From Micractinium sp. NFX-FRZ (taxonomy: Eukaryota > Chlorophyta > Trebouxiophyceae > Chlorellales > Chlorellaceae): 64,000 bases of DNA. Below the pieces are notes generated by a model. The model saw only the letters and a program-made list of their open reading frames with translations, was not told the DNA's origin and did no database searches. The position numbers and the translations under genes are program-made. The stretch covers positions 186,001 through 250,000 of the forward strand of contig JAPTJF010000012.1 in the NCBI GenBank assembly GCA_029339195.1. Reading direction: 5' to 3'. Positions 1 through 13,052 of the stretch are shown piece by piece (the stretch's first letter is position 1; every line of letters starts with the position of its first letter).

Positions 1-3000
1 GGGGCGGCTGCCGGGCCGGCGGCGGCCTCGGATGGCCCCGCGCCCCGCTCACAGCGTGCATCATCGCAGCATCACGGGCACGCCATGCCCCCGCGCCAGC
101 AGCACGCGCCGTCCTCGGTGCGGGGCGGCAGCAGCGACAGCCTGTCTGAGGCCGGCAGCAGGCAGCAGTCGCTGCTGCCGTCGGCGTCGCTGCTGCCAGC
201 AGCTGGGGCGCCCGCTGTGCCGGCGCATGGCGGGCTGGGCGGCGCCGCGCATCAGCTGCGCCTGGCGCTGCCGGTGCAGCAGCGGGGGGCGGCCAAGGCG
301 GCTGCCCGGCTGCTGAGGGAGCAGATGGCCACCGCCCAGGCTGACCTGGCAGGTATGTGCGGACGCGGGCTCAGGCTTTGTAGGAGAGGGTGACAGTATA
401 GGCAGGGTGGCAGTGGCACCCCTTGTCCCCTCTCAGCTGCAATTCTCAAATGCTTGCAGCCTGCTGTTCGAGGGCTGCGGTGCAACACCGTCCCACACCT
501 CCTGGCTCGCCCGTGTGGCACCGCCCCTCCTGCCCTCGCTTCCCCCCTGTGTGTGCAGACGCCGCCCGCACCATCGCCGCCGACCAGCAGGCAATCGCCC
601 AGCTGGCATCTGAGCTGCAACAGCTCCAAGAGCTGCAGCAGTTGGCAGAGGCGGGCGACAGCGGGGGCAGCGTGGCGGCACTGCGGCAGCAGGCCGCTGA
701 GCTGGCGGCACTGAAGCAGCAGGTTGGGGCGCTGCAGGCGGAGCGGGATGCACTGGCAGAGCAGCAGGCAGAGCTGCAGGCGAGGCAGCAGGCGGCGGAA
801 GAGCGGCAGCAGGCGGCAGGGGGCTCTGCCGGAGATCAGGAAAGGGCTGAGCAGGCGGAGCAGCAGGTTGCTGCGCTGCAGGCGGAGCGGGAGGCGCTGC
901 AGCAGGCGGCGGAGCAGCAGCAGCGCCAGCTGGTGGCGGCGGCGGCGGAGCTGGAGGCGGCGGCGGCGCAGCGTGCGCAGCAGGAGGAGGAGCGGCAGCA
1001 GCTGCTGGCTGTGCTTGAAGCCCAGTGTCAGGGGCTGCAGCAGCAGCTGGGGGAGGCGCAGGCGGCTGCGGCGGCTGCGGCGGCTGACAAGGAGGCGGCG
1101 GCTGCCAAGTCACGGGAGGACCTCAAGCTGTTGGCCAAGGAGGTGAAGAGCCTGCGCAAGCAGCTGGCAGCGTCCCAGCAGCAGCAGCTGGAACAGCAGG
1201 CGGAGGCGGCCGCTCAGCAGCAGCAACAGCGGGAGGCGGCAGCAGCGCCGACAGCTGCGCCTGAGCTTCAGCAGGAGGCTTTGGCAGCAGCCCATCAGCA
1301 ACAGCAGCAGCTGGAGGAGCGTGTGAGGCAGCAGGAAGAAGAGCTGGCAGGCCTCCGGGGACAGCTGGCAGTGCTGCAGAGCGCAGCAGCAGCAGCAGCA
1401 GCAGAGGCGGCGCCGCAGGAGCAGGCAGAGGCAGCAGAGGCAGCGCAGCTGGCACAGGCGCAGGCTGAGGCAGCAGAAGCAGCGCTGGCTCAGGCTCAAG
1501 AAGAGGCAGCAGAGGCGGTGCAGCAGGCACAGGCACGGTCCGAAGCGGCAGAAGCACTGCTGGCTCAGGCTCAAGAAGAGGCAGCCAAGGTGGGGCAGCA
1601 AGCACAGGCGCGGGCTGTGGCAGCAGAAGCAGCTTTGGCCCAGGCCCAGGTGCAGGCTGCAGAGGAGGCTCAGCAGGCCCAAGCGAGGGCTGCAGATGCA
1701 GAGGCCGCTCTGCCTCAAGTGCAGGCAGACGCCGTCAAGGCAGTAGAGCAGGCGGAGGCGCGGGCCGCAGACGCAGAGGCAGTTTTGGCCCGGGCACAGG
1801 CGGAGGCAGCCGAGGTGGCACAGCAGGCGCAGGCAGATGCCGCTGCCGCCATCGCAGAAGCTGAGGACCGTGCAGCGGCTGCTGTGGCAGCGCACGAGCA
1901 GGCGCAGGCAGGGGCAGCAGAGGCGGTGCGGCAGGCGCAGTCACAGGCTGCATCAGCAGAGGCAGCTTTGGTGCAGATGCAGGCTGAGGCCGCGCAGGCA
2001 GTGCGGCAGGCATCTGCAGCAGTTGCGCAGGCGGAGGAGCGTGCGGCGGCAGCCGAGGCAGCACTGGCACGAGAGCAGGCTGCTGCCGCCGAGAAGGTGC
2101 GGCAAGCCGAGGCAATGGCTGCCGAAGTGGTGGAGCAGGTGCAGGCGGCGGCGTCGGAGGCGGTGCAGCAGGCGGAGGCGCGCACCGCAGCAGCAGCAGA
2201 AGCGCAGGAGGAGGCGCAGGCGGCGGCAGCGCAGGCGGCGCAGCAGGCGGCTCTCGCCACCGCCAGCGCCTCGGCTGACGGGGCGGCCATTGCCGCGGCG
2301 TCGGCAGCAGCGTCTGCCGCCGCCGAGGAGCGCCAGGCGCAGCAGCGGCAGACGGCGCAGCTGCTGGAGGCGGCAGAGGCGCTGCGGCAGCTGCTCACCA
2401 GCAGCAGCGTGAATGGCAGCGAGGCCTCCGCCCTGGGTGCCAAAGCCATGGCCTCCCGCCTGACTGCCGCAAACCAGCAGCTGGCCAGCCTCAGGCTGCA
2501 GGTGGGGTGGCCGGGCGTGACGCAGCTGGAGCCATCTCCTTTCCTCCGCCTGCCCTTGCCTGCTGCCCCTCCCTCGCACGCCTTTCCTGCTGCCTCTCCC
2601 CCTCTGTGACCTTGCCAACACCCAGCACGCTTCCTACTTGCTAAGCTGGATTCCTGCCTACCCCTGCCCACCCCTGCAAAATCGCAGGTTCAGCAGCAGC
2701 TGCTATCGGCAGCAGCCGGCAATGCCGCCCCTCCCAATGGGGCCGCGGGCGAGGGCGACGGCGCTGCCCCCACCCACACCAGCGGTGCCAGCAGCGGCGG
2801 CTCGGTTGAGAGCCAGCTGCGCCGCCTGTTGGGCGGCCTGCTGCTGGATGCCACGGATGCGCGGCAGCAGCATCACGAGATGCTGCGCAGCACGCTGGCC
2901 ATCACTTCCCAGGTGGGGAGCGTGCTTGCTTGTTGTCTGTGCAGGGCATAGCACCGTGCGCATGCAGTGACCGGAAGCATCTCTCGCGCCGCCGCCCTTG

Positions 3001-3210
3001 CGCCCCTCCTTGCCCCTTGCTTGCTGCCCTGCCCGCCCGCCTCCTCTGCCCGCTGCCCTGCCTGCGCCCTGCGGCTTCGACCCTTGCTGATGACGCCGCC
3101 TGCCCACGCTCCCCTCCCTTGGCTGTGCGCAGCTGCAGACTCTGGAACAGCGAGTGCTCAGCCCATCTGCCAGCCCACGCCGCACCACCACCGCCCCCGC
3201 TCCCCTCTGA
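1..3210 (+). CDS. Ala/Gln-rich coiled-coil protein, 3' part (partial)
   Basis: Exons 1-352 (continues upstream of the window), 559-2501, 2688-2912 and 3133-3210; joined length 2598 nt, 865 residues in the window, stop TGA 3208-3210. Every junction is GT..AG and keeps frame. The reading frame is open from base 1, so the true start lies outside. After a Ser/Ala/Gln-rich N-terminal stretch the protein is almost one long coiled coil built from Ala, Gln and Glu, with a 25-residue repeat near 1452-1901. The last 60 residues include a short leucine-rich segment (VESQLRRLLGGLLLDATDA) and a final helix beginning LQTLEQRVL. No catalytic motif is visible. Composition this simple gives spurious matches to many golgins, kinectins and centrosomal proteins, so I assign no function. 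Confidence is high that it is a gene and low on its role. Confidence 0.75.
1452..1901 (+). repeat. 75-nt coding tandem repeat (25-residue coiled-coil unit)
   Basis: Four clear units start at 1527, 1602, 1677 and 1752, each opening with A-(Q/E)-A-R and carrying AEAAL-type heptads; flanking units are more diverged. Twenty-five residues equals two heptads plus one hendecad, a spacing compatible with a continuous coiled coil. Confidence 0.8.
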
Positions 3211-3659
3211 GGCAGCAACTGGCGCTGGCGACCTGCCGGGCGTATGAAGCGCGGCTGAGAGAGGGGCTGGAAGGCCCCGCCCTGCCATCGCCAGCACTGT
3301 GTGTGAATGACATTGTACTAACCTTAGCACGACCAACCCGGCTCATGCCTGAATGCAACATTGCCCCTCAGTGTACCACCCAACCTTTTGTGACAGCACG
3401 CAAGCAAATGGACCAGTGGAGGCGGTTTGGGTGCACCCTGTGCAGCCAAGCACTCTGCACTGGGGCCTGTCACGACTGCTGTCCAGCTGGGGCGCACCGA
3501 GGAGGGCTCACTTGCTGAGGTTACATGGGAAGTGCCTACTACTTACAGGAGGAGAGTTGCACCCCCGCACTGGCTTTCACTGTGTGCATAATGAAATCTG
3601 GAGTCGGGGCTGCCACCAACACGTGGCGTGTGTGCTGTAGCGGGCCCCCCTGTGCCTGC
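3211..3659. other. Convergent 3' intergenic region
   Basis: Lies between the stop codons of the coiled-coil gene (+) and separase (-). I see no gene. It should hold both 3' UTRs. Two TGTAA pentamers on the minus strand fall here. Confidence 0.7.
3521..3547 (-). terminator. Candidate poly(A) signals of separase (TGTAA x2)
   Basis: TTACA at 3521-3525 and 3543-3547 reads TGTAA on the minus strand, about 115-140 nt past the separase stop. TGTAA is the usual poly(A) signal of chlorophyte algae; use here is inferred from position. Confidence 0.45.
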
Positions 3660-6600
3660 CTAGCTGCTGAATGAAATGGAGCAGGGCAGGCCGTAGCAGA
3701 CGGGTGCCGCACCCACCAAGTGCGGCAGCTTGCACACCGCCCTGCTGCCGCCCACTGCTGCACTCATGTCGGCGCCGCCCGGCGTGCCGGGCGCTGCACC
3801 CTTGCCGCCGCCGCTGCTGCTGCCGCCGCCGCTGCTGATCCATTTGGTCAGCACTGACTGGCTGAACCGGTCAATGTCTCGGTCAGTCACATCCCAAAGG
3901 TTGGCTACTGCGGCGGGGCAGCCTGCAAGAAAGAAAAAAGATAGGGAGCAGCCAGGAGTGGCAGCTGGCACTGATCAGGGCACAGGTGGCTGGATGTGAT
4001 AGCTATGCGCAGGAGGCACAGAGAGGCGCAAGCAGCACTTGTGCAGCTGAATTCCTTGCCCCCTGCACACCAATCTCATGCGCTTGCCATCAGGCGTGAC
4101 TGTGCTGCATCCTGCCCTGCCACCCACCCCAAGCCACCCACCTGCCAGCAGGTAGGCCAGCACCGCCCCTCCTGGCTCGTAGTGCTGCTGCGCCCGCAGC
4201 CGCCCGCTGCTGCAGCCCATCAGCAGCGCAGCAGAGCAGCGCTCCAGGCTGCGGAGCTTGGTGACTGCAGGAGAGTGCATGGGCAGGCAAGGCAAACACG
4301 TGCTCAGGTGCACATCGGAGGAGCAGTTGCATGCAACACGTTCTACAGTGCAGCTGCGTGGCAGGAACACTAGCAAGCACAACTCCCCCAGAAGCACCTG
4401 AGATGTACTGCTCGCCACCGCCGTGGCCGCAGTAGAGGAAGAAAGCGTGGCGCTGCAGCGCAGCCGCCAGCTCCGTCGCAGTGGGCGCACTCCCGGCCTT
4501 GCCCTGCAGAGAACGGGGTGGGCGGAGGCATGGCCAGGCGTGATTGGCTGGCCGCGCAAGTGCAGGAGCAGAGGAAACAGTCTATGGAAGATAACTTGCT
4601 CATGCAGGATGCCAGAGCGACGAGCAGGTGGGCAGGCAACAGGGGGTGGCAAGCAGACGGGATGTGCAGCACCTGGGCACCAATGCCTTGCCACCCATTC
4701 CAGGGTGCCCGCCCACCTCCCAGCCGCGCATGCCGCTGAACCAGTCCTGGAAGGTCGCCTGGGTGGTGGCCAGGTCGCCGCTGGGGTTGAGGGCGTAGAA
4801 GGTGGAGGAGAGGTCGACGCTGCAGAGGGTGAGAGGGGGCGCATGAGGGAGCTTAGTTAGCAGCGACGGAAGGCAGGGGACAGGCGCAGGAGGACAGCAA
4901 CTGGGACAAGGAAGGGCAGGCATTCAGGAGGCAAGCAGGGCAGGCAGGTACTTGGGCAGGCCCGCAGGCCAGGAGGCAGGCAGGAAGCAATGCACATTGA
5001 AAGCGCAGGCGGGCGATCACCTGGTGCTGGTGCGGTGAGCAGAGGCTGCCGCGCAGGCCAGGCTGGGCATGCGGTACATCCTGCGGGCGGGGCGATGCGG
5101 GGCAGGACAAGGCAGTGTGGGGAAGTGCTCATGAGGCAGGTCGCTTGCCGACGCAAAGGAAATTGCGGTCTGTAGAGCTCAACTATTGAAGGCTGCAAAC
5201 ATGCATGCCCTTCCATGCCCGGCCCTCCAAGCCGCTGGGTAGCTCACCGTTGGGACTGAAGCCCCGGGGCGCTCTCCCACGGCAGGGCCTGCAGCGCGCC
5301 GTCCAGTACCAGCAGCACAGGGCAAGCTGCCGGCGCCTCCTCTGCACACCCACCGCTGCCGCTGCTGCTGCTGGGCCGTGCCGCTGGCGGCGGCGCCGTC
5401 TTGGCCACAGTCAGCGGCAGCTCCCTGGCCGGCCGGGGCGCGGTGGCTGCTGCGCCTGCTGCAGCCAGAGGCTTGCGGGCAGATGCCGGGCCCGGCGTAC
5501 CAGCCTGCATCATGCGCAGGCGTGAGCGGTGCTTGCCGGTGCGGGCGGTGGTCGTGCCGCCCTTGGCCGTGCTAGCTGGCAGTGCTGCCGCCGCTGTGCT
5601 GGGGGCTGCTGCTTCATCCAGGCTGAGCGAGTCAAACACCTGGCACAGGCGCCCCGGCGCCACCGTCTGAGGCGGCTCCTCTGCTGCTGCACCCAGGGTT
5701 GCAACCGGGGAGGCGTCTCCACCCCCGCTGCTGCTGCCCGCTGCTGCCTCCTCGGCCTCAGCGTCAGCAGTTGCCGCGGCGCCTCTCCGGGTCCTGCCCC
5801 CTCCCGCTAACCTCCGGCTGCGAGTCGCCCTGCTGCTGCTTGCTGCTGCTGCTGCGGCCGCTGCCACGGCTGCAGGTGGCACTGCGTCTGCTTCTGCTGC
5901 TGCCTCCTCTTGCTGCTGCCCAGCTGGCTCGCTCACATCATCGGCAAACTTGACCGACTTGCCAGCCCGCCTGCCCCTGGCAGCTGGCAGCGCAGGCGCA
6001 TCAGGCATGTCTGCATCACCCCCCTGCTGCTCTGGCGCGTCGGCTGCTGGCGGGGCCGCCAGCAAAGCCTCCAGCTGGTGCTGCTGCTCCTGGCTGCAGG
6101 CCAGCCCGGCTGCGGAGCACAGCTGGTGCACCGCCTGCCGCAGCTCGCCCGCTGGCATGCTGCCCGCATGCTGCGCCAGGACCACCGTAACATGGCGCAG
6201 CACGCCCTCCTGCTCCTGCGAGGCTGGCTGGCCTGCCTCTGCCAGCAGCTCCAGCAGGCGCTGCGCAGCCGCCTGGCCGGACGTGCTGCTGTCTTCCAGT
6301 GGCGCTCCCAGCAGCAGAGACCTGCATGCCATGCGTGCAAGCATACAGCTTCAGACAGCTGGTCTGTCTCACAATGAGGCGCACTGCCCTACAGGAAAGA
6401 CACGGCAGCAGGTGCACACAGCCAGGCATGCAAAACACACACGCAGGCCTGCATTCCCGTCAGGCGGTTTGGTTGGCGCCTCACCTCCAGGGCCCCAGCC
6501 AGGAGGAGTCCAGGTGCTTCGTCAGCGCCGCCAGCCGGTCATCCAGCGACAGCCTGTCAATGGTGGGATGAGGCGAGGCAGCAAGTGCCATGCTGGTCAG

Positions 6601-9600
6601 TCCAGCCAGTTCAGGCAGCCGTACTAAGCATGCTGCGGCCGATGATAGGATAGGCATGATAGGATCCAGCACATCCCACCTGCCAGATGGTTCCGGGGGC
6701 TGGGCTTAGCTTGCTAAGCTACGGCCAACTCGCTGTCCTGGCAGCATGGCAACTCCTCGCAGCACGGCAGAACCTCTGTGCCCTGCACTGCAGATGCCCA
6801 CCTGGCACGCCACCACTCCCGCTGCTGCTCCTTGGTCTCCGTGGACATCTCCCGCATGCTGCGCCCGCTCTCCGCCAGCACCGCCGCCATCTCATCCAGC
6901 ACGCTTTGCACGCTGCATGGGGCGCAGGATTGTACTTCGGGTATGTGGACCTTGAGCGCTGGTTGGCAGGCGCGTAGAGGCAGCGTGGACACCTTGCATG
7001 CCTTGCATGCAGACCAACAAGCAGTGAGGGCACGCGGAAAGGCAGGCAAAGCCAGTACACAGCTGTGTGTGAACTGCCCCGCTCCGCATACCTGGTTGTC
7101 GTGGCATAGGCATCATCAGCAGCATCTCCATCATCCATTCTGAGGGCCCGGATGGGGTGCTGCGACAAGCTGGCACTCAGCTGCTGCACTGGCAGCGTCA
7201 CCAGCAGGGGCGGCAGTGCCTGCTGCCCAGCCGGCCCGCTGCCAGCCAGCGGCATTCGTGAGATGACAATGCTGCCACCGCGCGATCCAGGCAGCGTGCT
7301 GATGCTGCAGGCCGCTGTGCCAGATGGCAGAACCGCCTGCCAGGCACGCAACTGCTCAGCCGCCTGCTGCTCAAGCGCTGCCAGCGCTGACTCTGGATGC
7401 GCCGTGGCTGCAGCAGCGGCGGCTTTGGAGGGTGCTGACCCTGCTGCTCGCCGCCCCCTGGGTGCGGGTGCGGCAGCCACCTTGCTGCCGCCACCGCCAG
7501 AGCCAGCCAGTTGCTGCACTGCCTGCCAGTCTAGGCCGGGCTCCAGCACAGCTGCAAGGCTCTCCAGCTCTTGGAGCTGCCGTGTCGGGTTGCTGCCGCT
7601 GCCACCACCACCCGATGCTGCCCTGCGCTGCCGCTGTGCCAGCTGCTGCCGCCGGCTGAACAGCACCAGCTGGTACTGCAGTCGCATGGCTGCCCCCAGG
7701 GAGGAGTGCAGAAGCCAGGCCGCTAGGTGCAGGTAGCCCTGCCGGCCGCACTCTGCCGCCAGCAGTGCAGCTGTAGGCCTGCAGGCAGAAAGTGCTTGGG
7801 ATGAAGGAGAATGAGTGCCAGCACAGCCAATCTACAGATGCAGGACCAAGTAGAAAGCGGCATGCTGCCCAGCTGTCCAACCTCACCACCCTTCCCACCT
7901 GTGCAACGCCAGCAGGCCCCTGCTCAGCTCCAAGGCCTGCCACAGCTGCTGGATGTGCCGCTGCTGCTGCACGCCTGCCGTGGAGGTGCTGCCAGCTGCG
8001 TCAGAGTTCTCTTTGCATTCAGCTGCGGCAGCTGCTTTGCTGCGCCCGCGTGCTGCAGGCGCCTTGCGGGCTCTGCCCTTGGCTGCCGGAACCGCCGCCT
8101 CTGCAGCCGAGCTTCTACTCCCGCCTCCCGCCACGCCCAGGCCCCATACTGTGAAGTGCTGCTGGTCTACCAGCGTTGGCGCTGCTGCATGCTGCCCAAG
8201 GAAGAGCAGCGCTGCCGCCCGTTGGTACCGCAGGGCGCTGCATGCTGAAGGCTCATCTGCGGTCTCCAGAGCCGCACCTGCATGCTCCAGCGCTGCAGCC
8301 GTGTCCTCTCGCTGCCAGGCCGCCTCTGCTGCTGTGAGAAGCGCCGCTTGATGCAGGGCAACACACCATGCGCTGGCTGCTGCGTCTGCTGCTGCAGCAT
8401 CGGTCAGCTCCTGGCAGCTGGCAACTGCCGCCTGACAGGCCAGCCAGGCCGCCTTGCCGGGGCTGCCGCTTGCAGACACGACATCCAGCTGTGCCCGCAC
8501 CAGCTGCACCGTCGCTCGGCAGTAGGTCAGCGACAGCGTGTCACAGCTTGGCAGCGACTCCAGCTGCTGCTCTGCTGCAGTGACTGCCTGCTCAGCTGCC
8601 GACAGCTCGCCCTGCTTGCAGTGGATGTCGGCCACCCTGGCAGCAAACAAAGCTGCCATGGGTGCTGACCCTGCCGCCGCAGCCTGCACGGGTTTGGGGC
8701 GCATCAGGGGCAACGGTGGTTCAGAAAACTCACAGGCATTCATCGCCCTGCGTGTCCACATTCAGATAGAGACACGACACCTATGCAAGGCAACAGGCCG
8801 CACCCTGGGGAACAGGCCACTCCCTGCCGCATGCCACCCACAGCCCAAACTCACCAGCCGCTGGCCCTCGCGCAGCGCATGCAGTGCCTCATCCGCCAAG
8901 CCAGCCGCCTCAAACAGCTGGCCCAGCTGCAGCAGGCTTCCCAGGTAGGATGCCATCAGCCGCCACCACCCCAGCTGAGTGTGTTCGCAGGCCGGGGCAG
9001 CGGATGCAGCTGACAGGCTATCGTCGCTGCTGCCATGGAAGAGCACTGCCAGCAGGCGGTGCGATTCGGACACATGGTACAGGGCAGGCACCATGTCACC
9101 GCCAGCAGCGTATGCCTCCGCTGCCTGGCGGTGCACAGCCGCGCGCTGCACCGCCACAATGGCGCTCGACCGGCTGGCCTCTGCAGCAGCCGTGTCTGCC
9201 TGCTGCTGCAGCTCCACGGCGCTGGCTGTGCACGCCGGGAATAGGCATGCGGCCAGCACGTCACTGGCTACCTCAACACTGTCGGGCAGCAGCTTCCGCA
9301 GCTGCCGTGCCATGTCATCCTGGCCGTGCAGGCCCAGCAGCCAGGAGAGCTCCTGGACCTGCAAGTGGGACCGGCTGCTGGCCCCATCAAAGGCGCCTGC
9401 TGCTGCCTGCACCGCCTCAACGGACCGCTGCGCATGCTGCATCACCCGCTGCCATGCTGAGGCATCGGCCTGGGCGCTGCCTGACAACTGCCCCATCGCT
9501 GTTGCATCCTGCTCCCTGCTGCCGACCGCGCTGGTTGAGGCAGCGGCATGGGAACGCTGCCGCTCCTGCTGCTGCTCGAGAAGTGCCTGCCGTGCCAGCT

Positions 9601-12600
9601 GGCGGCCAGACTCGACCGCCCACAGGCACTCTGCCCGAGCCAGCAGGCTGGCTGCAGCTGCGCCGGGGACCTGCAAGCAAAGCGACACAAGATAGAAGAT
9701 ATGGGGATGCGCAGGGCTTGCAAGATAGAATATGTGGTGCAGGGCTTGCAATGATGCAGCTGGCATGATGCCCCGTGGCAATCAAAGGGCGCCAAGCAGG
9801 CGCCCAATACCCCCACGCACACCTTGTGCAGCGCAGCGGCCGCCCGCTCCAGCAGCACGAGCCCACGCTGCCCATCGCCTGCTGGCAGCCCCGCTTGATG
9901 CAGCGCCAGCAGCACGCCAGCATGCTCCACCGGCTGCCGTGCTGCTGGGAAAACCTCGGTGAGGAGGCGCTCCGTCAGGCAGCTGCAATGAGTCGTGACA
10001 TCATCCGCCGCTTTGTACTCGCGGCTCTCAGCAGTTGCACCCCAGCACAGGATCTCCTGCTCCAGCGCAGCCTCAATGCTGCCAGCTGGGAGCTCCGCCT
10101 CATGCTGCTGCAGCATAGCAACAAGCATGAGCGTGCCTGCTGCCCCCTGGCTGTCACTGCTCGCTACATTTGCTGCCACTGCAGCGGCCGGGCCCTTCTT
10201 GCTAGCTGCGCCCCTGCCGCGCCTGCTGGGGTGCTGGGCTGGTTGAGGCGCCATGTTGGCTGCCGGCACCTGCTCCTGCAGCAGCTCCAACTGCAGTCGC
10301 ACATACTCCTGCACCAGCGGCTGCCAGGCTGCCGGCTCTGCAAAACCCAGCTGCAGGAGCAGCGCGATGCTATGGCCCAGCGTGGCCAGCGCACCAACAG
10401 CATTGCCTGCCTGCCGCTGAGCATCCGAGAGCGCCACACACTTGCGGCAGAAATCGGCCAGGCGAGGCGCTGCCTCCTGCAGGCCAAAGGGAGGCCAAGG
10501 AGCACGTTCTGTCGGTGGCGTTGGGGGCCTTATTGTTGCAGGCTAGTGATGCAGACAGAGCAGCTATGAAGACGGCCGCGCCTGCCGGAAACCCTACACA
10601 AAAGGCGCTGTAACAAAATGGCTCAATGCAAATGATCAGCGCAATTGAGCAGCACATGTCTGCCTACCTGGGCAGAAGAGCTGCCATCATCCAGCGCGCG
10701 CAGGACCACGGCTGCAGCTGCCAGTGCCGCCTCCAGTGCCGGCACTGCTGCTGCATAGTGCTGGCTGCCGTGGACATCGACACCCACGTTGAACAGAGCC
10801 GATGCCAGCCAGGACAGCTCCTTGGTATCGACGGCGCAGGTGGCGGGCGGCAGCTCGGAGCTGCAAGGAGCAGGTGGGGCGCATGGTGACAGGAATGTTG
10901 GAGCAAGGACGCGGCTGCCCCAACACTCGCAATGGGAAGTGCTGCTGAAGTGCATCCACCTCACAACGGGTCCTGCTCAACGAAACACAGAGGCACAGCT
11001 GGCCCACGGTAGGTTCACCTGCCAGAGAAGTAGGCCTGCACGTCCCAACCCAGCAGCCGACACAGCGCCTGCCTGCTGCACAGCTTCTCGCCGCTTGCAG
11101 CGCCCTGCTGCTCCATGAGCAGGGCGGCTCGCAAGCGGGCGACTGTGACCAGCCCCACCGCTGCAGCATGGCCGTGGCCAGCCAGGGCAGAACCAGTGCT
11201 ACTGCTTTCGCCATGCTGCAGGCACCGCTGCCGGCTGCCGACCCCCACAGCCTCAGCCAGCAGCTCCAGCGCTGATGCTGCCAGACTAACTGCTGCTGCT
11301 CCTCCAAGCAGCCGGCAGATGTCACTGCTGCCGGCGGCTGCTGACTTGTCGCCGCTGCCAGCACCCAACTGGGCGGCCAGGGCACGGCGCAAGGTGTTGG
11401 CTGGCAGGCAGGCCGCCTCGAGCAGCACCAGGTGGCGCTGCACGTCGGTGAATGGCAGAGGCGCTGACCCCGCTGCAAGCTGCGCCTCAAGCTGCTGGAT
11501 GCTGTCACTGATCAGCTGGATAGCTGCACGGAATGGCTGCAGCCAGTCGGATCCTGCCGCTGCCGACGGTGGCAGCTGCAGCGCTAGTGTTGGCAGCAGC
11601 AGCGCAGCTAACTGCAACACCGGCAGCCCACAGGCTGCGCAGTTCAGTGCTGACTGCTGCAGCACTTGCGCGGCAGAGGAGCTGCTTGCCCGCTGGGATG
11701 CAGAGCACAGCAGGCCCAGCAGGTCTGCCGCTGGCCCGGCGCTCAGCTGCACATCAGCGGAATGGCTACCGCATGCCCGTGCCGTCACGGCTGCTGCTGC
11801 TGCCGCGCCGTGCTCCCCTGGCATGTGGGCACTCAGCTTGGTCACAGCTGCCAGCGCACGCCGCTGCGCTGCGCTGTCGCTGCCTGCCACCGTCAGCAGG
11901 GCAGCGCAGGTGCCGGCCAGATGACCCCAGGCCTGCTGCTCCACCAGGACTACTGCTGCTTTGTAGAGATATTTGTACACCGCCTCGCCGTGCCGTGCCG
12001 CCTCCTCTGCACCCAGCTGACTGCACGGCATGCCAAACAATGAGAGGAGGCAAGGTTGAACGTTACTAGGTTATAGGGCACTGCTAAAACACAGCGCGAC
12101 CCAGGATACGCACATGTGATGTTCAGATCATGCAGAGAGTAACCATACTGGGCGACGTGCTAAAAGCCATGCATGGGAATGGGGCTTGCAGCACCCATTC
12201 CCACCGAGCACCCCATCTGCCTGCGCACCTGAGCCAGGGCGGCAGGCTCTCTGCCGCCGCCAGCATGCCCTCCACCGCCATGGGATTCACCAGAAGACGG
12301 CCCTCCACGCAGCACAGCACCAGTGTGAGCACGGTGCCGACCATCAGGTTGGCAGTCTCGGTGGTAGCGCGCACCGCTGCACCTGTGGGTGCTGCCGCGG
12401 CGGCGCCGCTGACCGCCGCCGTGCCATGCACCGTGCCCTCCTGCTGCCCGTTCAGCTGCTGGAACAGCTCCCAGGCCTCCACCTGTGCGGCGCCATAGGC
12501 TTTGCACGACACCAGGCGCCGAGCAAAGTTGTAGCGCCAGCCAGCCAGCTGTGCCGCCGCCGCAGGCGTCGACGGCGGGGCGAGCGCCGCCAGCGCCGCC

Positions 12601-12824
12601 AGGCTGGCCCGGCCCACCCGCGTTAGCTCCTCCACCGCAGCGTCGTCTATCCCCGGGGACGCCAGCCGTTGTTGCACGGCCTTGAAGGCTTTGAGCGCCG
12701 CTTCCCGCGCCTCCCGCCCCTCCTTGCCAGCAGCTGCGGCCGGCGTCTTGGTCAGCGCCGCCTCCAGGTCTCGGGAGCTGCCACCGCCCGCTGCCCAGGC
12801 CTCGGCAAGCGCGAGCACCGCCAT
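3660..12824 (-). CDS. ESP1: Separase (cohesin-cleaving cysteine protease), 15 exons, complete
   Basis: Separase cuts the cohesin kleisin subunit at anaphase onset. Exons in transcript order: 12229-12824, 11019-12020, 10668-10860, 9823-10476, 8855-9670, 7899-8683, 7092-7778, 6802-6912, 6485-6679, 5248-6321, 5021-5080, 4717-4819, 4398-4503, 4142-4264, 3660-3922. They sum to 6768 nt, 2255 residues, with every phase consistent. The C-terminal peptidase C50 domain is unmistakable: LVLDGALQALPWES, MYRMPS, YALNPSGDLATTQ, catalytic His in GHGGGEQY (residue 2119) and catalytic Cys in LMGCSSG (residue 2145), 26 residues apart as in human separase, then ANLWDVTDRDIDRF. The long N-terminal part is Ala/Leu-rich helical repeat, the expected securin-binding superhelix, with a low-complexity acidic Ser/Ala linker in the exon at 5248-6321. 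The start is the first ATG of the first open exon. Family assignment is certain; individual N-terminal exon edges are slightly less so. Confidence 0.93.
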
Positions 12825-13052
12825 TGGGCAGCCAGCGACAGGTACTGGTTGTCAGGGGGCGTGCCGCATCGCGATTCTTTGATCAGGTTACTGAAGACTT
12901 GATCGGCTTTGGCCCAGTTCCACGTTCAACTGTGAACCTGGCCACATGGCAATGTGGGCACCGCACGCAACGCAGCTTTTTTGGTGCCGACGTCCGGGTG
13001 CTGCGCGCTGCCATCGACATTTACAAAGGTTCATCCATTACTGTGGTGATAA
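12825..13052. promoter_or_regulatory. Short divergent promoter region (separase / WD40-like gene)
   Basis: Only 228 bp separate the two start codons, so both 5' UTRs and core promoters must share or overlap this segment. I recognise no TATA box or named operator. Confidence 0.55.

Noticed and set aside
423..2671. Long antisense and out-of-frame open frames over the coiled-coil gene (e.g. 1715-2671 minus, 433-1113 minus).
   Set aside because: They are compositional shadows of GC-rich, CAG-rich coding sequence; the sense frame alone gives consistent splice phases and coiled-coil heptads.
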